Assembly: GCA_027296665.1 (NCBI GenBank)
Contig: JAPUIV010000168.1
Span: forward strand, 1-8,847
Source: Acidobacteriota bacterium
GTDB taxonomy: Bacteria; Acidobacteriota; Polarisedimenticolia; JAPUIV01
Length of the DNA: 8,847 nucleotides
Direction of reading: 5' to 3'
The notes beneath the pieces are model-generated. The model was not told the origin of the DNA, made no database searches, and saw only the letters and a program-made list of their open reading frames with translations. Numbering within the stretch: the stretch's first letter is position 1; each line of letters starts with the position of its first letter. Both the position numbers and the translations under genes were made by a program. Positions 5,531 through 8,847 of the stretch are shown here, piece after piece.

Positions 5531-6295
5531 TCAAACCAACGGTAGCCGCGTTTCTTCCCGGGTTATGAAGGCGTGCATTCGATCGGGGCCGGGTCCCTCC
5601 CGCCGCCGGGAGAACAGCAGGTCGGACCGGCAAGCGGTGCACAGGTCAACCGATGCCAGGTTTCCGGGCGGGACGCCGGCGTCGCGCAACTGGCGTATCG
5701 CAGCCGATTTCAGGTCGAGGCGAAGCTGTCCGTCCGGGCCGGGGAAAAAAATGCTGGAATCGCTTGGCGTGCCCCGGGAGACAAAAACCTTCCGGACATC
5801 TTCCCCCACCCGGTAACAACATGCCTTGATGGCGGGTCCGAGGCCGATCAGGATGTCGGAGGGCCGGCAGTCGAACCGGGAAACCAGGATCCGGACAAGC
5901 TGGGTCGGAATCCGCAGGGAAATCCCCCTCCAGCCCGCGTGTGCGGCTCCGAGAACACCTTTCCCGGGATCGATCGCAAGAATGGGGAGGCAGTCCGCCG
6001 TTCGGATGGTCAACAGGGTACGGGGCAGGGGGGTGGCGGCCCCGTCGGCCTGCCGGATCCGGGCCCGATCCCGGGCGCCCTGCACCGCGACGATCCGGTT
6101 GCCGTGCACCTGGTTGAGAAGGACGGGCCGGTGTCGGTTCAGGCCAAGATGATCCCGGAGCGCATTTCCCACCAGGCGGCCTGTACCCGACCGGCGGGTT
6201 GTGAATCCGTGATACAGGCCCTTTATCCCTGCCCAGGAGGGGATCCTGAGGATCGACTGTTTTGTAGCAGGGGCCACCAGAGAATGATACCTCAT
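5531..6295 (-). CDS. pgeF: Peptidoglycan editing factor / laccase-domain protein (YfiH family)
   Basis: Cytoplasmic protein of 254 residues, the normal family size. Members were once called polyphenol oxidases; in E. coli YfiH is linked to correct peptidoglycan composition, and homologues act on purine nucleosides. The family metal site is intact: His64 in NQVHGN, Cys102 in TADCLP and His119 in AAHAGWRG. GPAIKACCYRVGEDV at 153-167 and LCTACRSDLLFSRRREG at 218-234 are also typical. The last segment, PGPDRMHAFI, departs from the more usual TGRM form. The start is uncertain: ATG 6295 has no clear ribosome binding site, and the alternatives are TTG 6319 upstream and a GTG at residue 7. It lies upstream of gmhA on the same strand and is divergent from yajC. 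Confidence 0.88.
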   Translation of the reverse strand: MRYHSLVAPATKQSILRIPSWAGIKGLYHGFTTRRSGTGRLVGNALRDHLGLNRHRPVLLNQVHGNRIVAVQGARDRARIRQADGAATPLPRTLLTIRTADCLPILAIDPGKGVLGAAHAGWRGISLRIPTQLVRILVSRFDCRPSDILIGLGPAIKACCYRVGEDVRKVFVSRGTPSDSSIFFPGPDGQLRLDLKSAAIRQLRDAGVPPGNLASVDLCTACRSDLLFSRRREGPGPDRMHAFITREETRLPLV

Positions 6296-6349
6296 CACCA
6301 GAAGAGAAGAGTGTGCCAACCGGTTCGGGGACCAAGCAGAGGAAGTTAC

Positions 6350-6445
6350 ATTCGAACTGGCGCGATTCGAGATCTTGACATTTACCTATACTTGAGGCAA
6401 TCTTGTCCGCCTTTTTCGGGTCGAGATTCGATTCAGTCAATTCGA
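6350..6445 (+). repeat. Four copies of ATTCGA in the pgeF-yajC divergent region
   Basis: ATTCGA occurs at 6350, 6365, 6426 and 6440, as two pairs with 15- and 14-base periods. The copies at 6350 and 6440 extend to the palindrome TTCGAA. The hexamer also occurs inside genes of this window, so this may be composition bias rather than a protein-binding array. Confidence 0.3.
6375..6404 (+). promoter_or_regulatory. Low-confidence promoter for yajC-secD-secF
   Basis: A perfect TTGACA lies at 6375-6380, but the hexamer at an 18-base spacing is AATCTT, only 3 of 6. A better -10-like TATACT at 6387-6392 is too close to this -35. A promoter is expected in this 161-base divergent gap, so the -35 match is suggestive only. 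Confidence 0.3.
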
Positions 6446-6456
6446 AATATTGAGGG

Positions 6457-6780
6457 ATGAAATCCGTGATCTCCTTAGCTCTCTTTCAGGCAACCCCTAC
6501 GGGGGGAAACCCGGTTTTTCAGTTTATTCAACAATTCGGCTTCATCATTGTCATTTTCGGGATTTTCTATTTCCTTCTGATCCGGCCCGCCCGGCTCAAA
6601 CAGAAGCGGCACCAGGAGATGTTGAACCAATTGAAGAACGGCGACCGGGTGGTGACCTCCGGGGGAATCCACGGTACGGTTGTGGGAATCGATTCCACCA
6701 CCGTGCACCTCCGGATCGGAGAAAAGGTGAAGGTCGAATTCCAGAAATCGAGCATCACCGACAAGGAGGAAAAGAAATGA
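6457..6780 (+). CDS. yajC: Preprotein translocase subunit YajC
   Basis: Small membrane protein of 107 residues that associates with SecD and SecF at the Sec translocon. One transmembrane helix covers about residues 26-42, followed by the family signature IRPARLKQKRHQEML and then a soluble domain with NGDRVVTSGGIHGTVVGID at 61-79. The C-terminus is charged (DKEEKK). The start is debatable: GAGGG at 6452-6456 touches ATG 6457, which is too close for normal initiation, while the in-frame GTG at 6466 has a 9-base spacing. Using it would remove only three residues ahead of the helix. The gene leads the yajC-secD-secF operon, with 19 bases before secD. Confidence 0.95.
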   Translation: MKSVISLALFQATPTGGNPVFQFIQQFGFIIVIFGIFYFLLIRPARLKQKRHQEMLNQLKNGDRVVTSGGIHGTVVGIDSTTVHLRIGEKVKVEFQKSSITDKEEKK

Positions 6781-6799
6781 CCTGCCGGTTTGAAATTCG

Positions 6800-8395
6800 A
6801 TGAATCTGCGCTGGAAATTTGTCTTGATCTTCGCCGTGATCGGATTCGCGGTGTGGTCGGCCTATCCGCTGCGGGATAAGATCAAACTTGGGTTGGATCT
6901 CCGCGGGGGGATCCATCTCGTCATGAGGGTCCACACCGATGACGCCGTGAAGGCGGAACTGGATCAGGTAACCGAGAGACTCAGAGCGGACCTGAAATCG
7001 GGGGAGATTTCCCATCAGGGTCTGGACCGTCCGTCCCTGACCGAGATCGGGATCCGGGAAATCGATCCGGGTCAGGCACCGGCGGTCAGAGAATTGCTCA
7101 AGGACCAGTACGGAGAATGGGATCTGGATGAGCGGGGGGCCGATTGGATCCTGTCTTTGAATTCGCAGGTGGTCGATTCGATCAGGGAACTCGCGATCCA
7201 GCAAGCCTTGGAGACCATCCGCAAGAGGGTGGATCAATTCGGTGTCTTGGAACCGGTGATTCAGCGCCAGGGGATTTCAGGAGGCGAGAAAATACTCATA
7301 CAGCTGCCCGGGGTGGAAAACCCGGAACGGGTCAAGGATGTCTTCATAACCCCGGCCTTCCTGGAATGGAAGCTGGCGGTTATGCCTCCCGACTTCACTC
7401 CTGATGATTTCCGCCAGGTGGTTCCCGACACGGAGACCGGGGTCCAGAATCTGTTCGGGGGAACTCTGCCCGAAGATACAGCCATTTTTTCAGAGGAAGT
7501 GGAGGCCTCCGATGGGACGATAATCGGGATCCGGTACTGGCCCCTGAGGAAGGTGTCCGCCGTGACGGGAATAGACCTGAAGAACGCCCGTCGGGGACAG
7601 GACCAGTTTGGCGCCCCGGTGGTCGAATTCACCCTTACCGCGGATGCCGGCAAGCGGTTCGAGAAGTTGACGCGGGAAAACCAGGGCCAGGTTCTCGCGA
7701 TATTGCTGGATGGAAAGATCATCTCGGTTCCCCGGATCAACGCGACCATCCGGGATCAGGGGATCATCGAGGGAGGATTCTCACTGCAGGAGGCCCAAGA
7801 TCTTTCCCTGCAGCTGCGTTCCGGGGCCCTCCCGGCGACGATCGAGATCCTGGAAGAACGCACGGTGGGCCCCTCCCTCGGTTCCGATTCGATCCGGAAG
7901 GGTGTGAAGGCCGCCCTGGTCGGTTCCTTTTTGGTGGTTCTGTTCATGTTGGTTTACTACCGGCTCTCCGGTATCAATGCCGTGATCGCCCTGGGTTTGA
8001 ACCTTGTCCTCTTGCTCGGGGCCATGGCCTACCTCGGCGCCACCCTGACCCTGCCGGGTATCGCCGGCATCACTCTCACCATCGGCATGGCCGTGGACGC
8101 CAATGTCCTCGTGTTCGAAAGGATCCGGGAGGAACTCCGGCTGGGAAGGACGGTCCGTTCGGCCATTTCCGGCGGCTTTTCCAAGGCGTACATCACCATT
8201 GTCGATGCCAACGTGACCACCTGGATTGCCGCTCTTTTCCTGTACGGGTACGGGACCGGACCTGTGAAGGGTTTCGCGGTAACCCTCATAATCGGAATTT
8301 TGGCGAGCATGTTCACCGCTCTGTTCGTTTCCCGGGCAATTTTCGATTTTCAGCTCAGCCGCCGCAAGGGAAGAATGGACCGCCTCAGCATCTAG
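6800..8395 (+). CDS. secD: Protein translocase subunit SecD
   Basis: Subunit of the SecDF complex that uses the proton motive force to pull secreted proteins out of the SecYEG channel. The protein is 531 residues. Helix 1 is at about 5-24, followed by KLGLDLRGGIHLVM at 29-42, the start of the periplasmic P1 region. The second P1 segment runs from about residue 257 (GIDLKNARRGQDQFG). Helices 2-6 cover about 367-520. The helix motif GMAVDANVLVFERIREEL near 429-446 includes Asp433, in the conserved segment linked to proton transport. No strong ribosome binding site precedes ATG 6800, so initiation may depend on coupling to yajC. SecD and SecF are separate genes here, not fused. Confidence 0.97.
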   Translation: MNLRWKFVLIFAVIGFAVWSAYPLRDKIKLGLDLRGGIHLVMRVHTDDAVKAELDQVTERLRADLKSGEISHQGLDRPSLTEIGIREIDPGQAPAVRELLKDQYGEWDLDERGADWILSLNSQVVDSIRELAIQQALETIRKRVDQFGVLEPVIQRQGISGGEKILIQLPGVENPERVKDVFITPAFLEWKLAVMPPDFTPDDFRQVVPDTETGVQNLFGGTLPEDTAIFSEEVEASDGTIIGIRYWPLRKVSAVTGIDLKNARRGQDQFGAPVVEFTLTADAGKRFEKLTRENQGQVLAILLDGKIISVPRINATIRDQGIIEGGFSLQEAQDLSLQLRSGALPATIEILEERTVGPSLGSDSIRKGVKAALVGSFLVVLFMLVYYRLSGINAVIALGLNLVLLLGAMAYLGATLTLPGIAGITLTIGMAVDANVLVFERIREELRLGRTVRSAISGGFSKAYITIVDANVTTWIAALFLYGYGTGPVKGFAVTLIIGILASMFTALFVSRAIFDFQLSRRKGRMDRLSI

Positions 8396-8443
8396 ACGGC
8401 TTTTCATGCATCGCCAGGAGTTGTGCGGGACCGGATATAAAAA

Positions 8444-8847
8444 ATGGAATTTTTCACCGGTATGAAGATCGATTTTCTGGGTAAGCGGTATCTCTTTGCC
8501 GGGGTTTCCATCGCCGCGGTCCTGGTCTCTCTCCTGTTTCTTGGGGTCAAAAAGTTAAATATGGGGGTCGAGTTTCGCGGCGGCACGAAGGTGATCCTGA
8601 AGTTCCCGTTTGACCCTTCCGAAGACGAGCTCCGGAGCCGGCTGGTGGCAAAAAATTTCGGCGATGCCCAGATTCAACGATACGGACTTGCCAAGGACAG
8701 GGAGATACTGGTGCGTGTTGGCCGTACCGGTGAGGGGGAAGGGGACGTCTCCGGCCAGGTGATGGCGGCATTGCGTACCCCGGAGGATAACCGCCGACTG
8801 GGCGAGGGGCAGATCGATTTGAACTCGGCCGGCCGGGAGGAGGTAAA
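8444..8847 (+). CDS. secF: Protein translocase subunit SecF, 3' partial
   Basis: Partner of SecD. The frame is open from ATG 8444 to the window end (134 codons plus 2 bases), so only the N-terminal part is visible. It starts MEFFTGMKIDFLGKRYLFAG, the usual SecF opening. A first transmembrane helix follows at about 20-36, then LNMGVEFRGGTKVILKF at 39-55, equivalent to the family's G[IV][DE]F.GG motif. After that comes the beginning of the periplasmic P4-type domain. ATG 8462 is a possible internal start but would remove the conserved N-terminus. No good ribosome binding site is seen; AGGAG at 8417-8421 is too far away. The 48-base gap after secD holds no obvious terminator. Confidence 0.93.
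   Translation, partial: MEFFTGMKIDFLGKRYLFAGVSIAAVLVSLLFLGVKKLNMGVEFRGGTKVILKFPFDPSEDELRSRLVAKNFGDAQIQRYGLAKDREILVRVGRTGEGEGDVSGQVMAALRTPEDNRRLGEGQIDLNSAGREEV

Noticed and set aside
5646..6440. Minus-strand frame of 264 codons overlapping pgeF
   Set aside because: It is a Pro, Gly and Arg-rich shadow in a different frame of the same strand as pgeF, without family features.
5573..6460. Long plus-strand reading frame of 295 codons opposite pgeF
   Set aside because: It is antisense to a gene with an intact metal site and family motifs, has no recognisable domain and runs into the yajC start. GC-rich sequence produces such frames by chance.
1..8847. CRISPR arrays, tRNA or rRNA genes, transposases, integrases, toxin-antitoxin or phage-defence genes
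   Set aside because: No repeat-spacer pattern, cloverleaf-like sequence or matching protein motif was seen on either strand by reading; no search tools were available.

Overview
The window appears to be ordinary chromosomal sequence from a Gram-negative, GC-rich, densely packed bacterial genome. A sedoheptulose-7-phosphate isomerase (LPS heptose pathway), a yajC-secD-secF export operon and RNase G point to a diderm. A secreted protein with a carboxypeptidase-regulatory-like N-domain followed by TPRs, and the look of the SecD N-terminus, suggest an Acidobacteriota- or Desulfobacterota-like lineage. That placement is an impression from protein style only. I saw no CRISPR array, tRNA, rRNA, insertion sequence or phage gene.

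Layout. (1) Positions 1-1215, plus strand: the 3' part of an RNase E/G gene, cut by the window edge. (2) Positions 1739-1212, minus strand: a hotdog acyl-CoA thioesterase whose stop codon overlaps the RNase stop. (3) Positions 1740-1912: a divergent control region with a good sigma70-type promoter for the thioesterase, a G-quadruplex-type G tract, and a promoter plus Fur-box-like palindrome for the next operon. (4) Positions 1913-4812, plus strand: four genes joined by overlapping start and stop codons, namely a Fur-family regulator, an exported FMN-binding-domain protein, a four-helix membrane protein with cytochrome b-like histidines, and a secreted TPR protein. (5) Positions 4851-5429 and 5531-6295, minus strand: gmhA-like and pgeF/yfiH-like genes. 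(6) Positions 6296-6456: a divergent intergenic region. (7) Positions 6457-8847, plus strand: yajC, secD and the 5' part of secF, running off the window end.

How the genes may work together. yajC-secD-secF encode the accessory complex that uses the proton motive force to help Sec-dependent export. The Fur-led operon is the most interesting part. It looks like a metal-responsive unit in which a membrane cytochrome could pass electrons to an extracytoplasmic flavin protein, with a TPR scaffold nearby. This function is inferred from domains and gene order. The remaining genes (RNase G, thioesterase, GmhA, PgeF) are housekeeping genes with no clear link to that unit.
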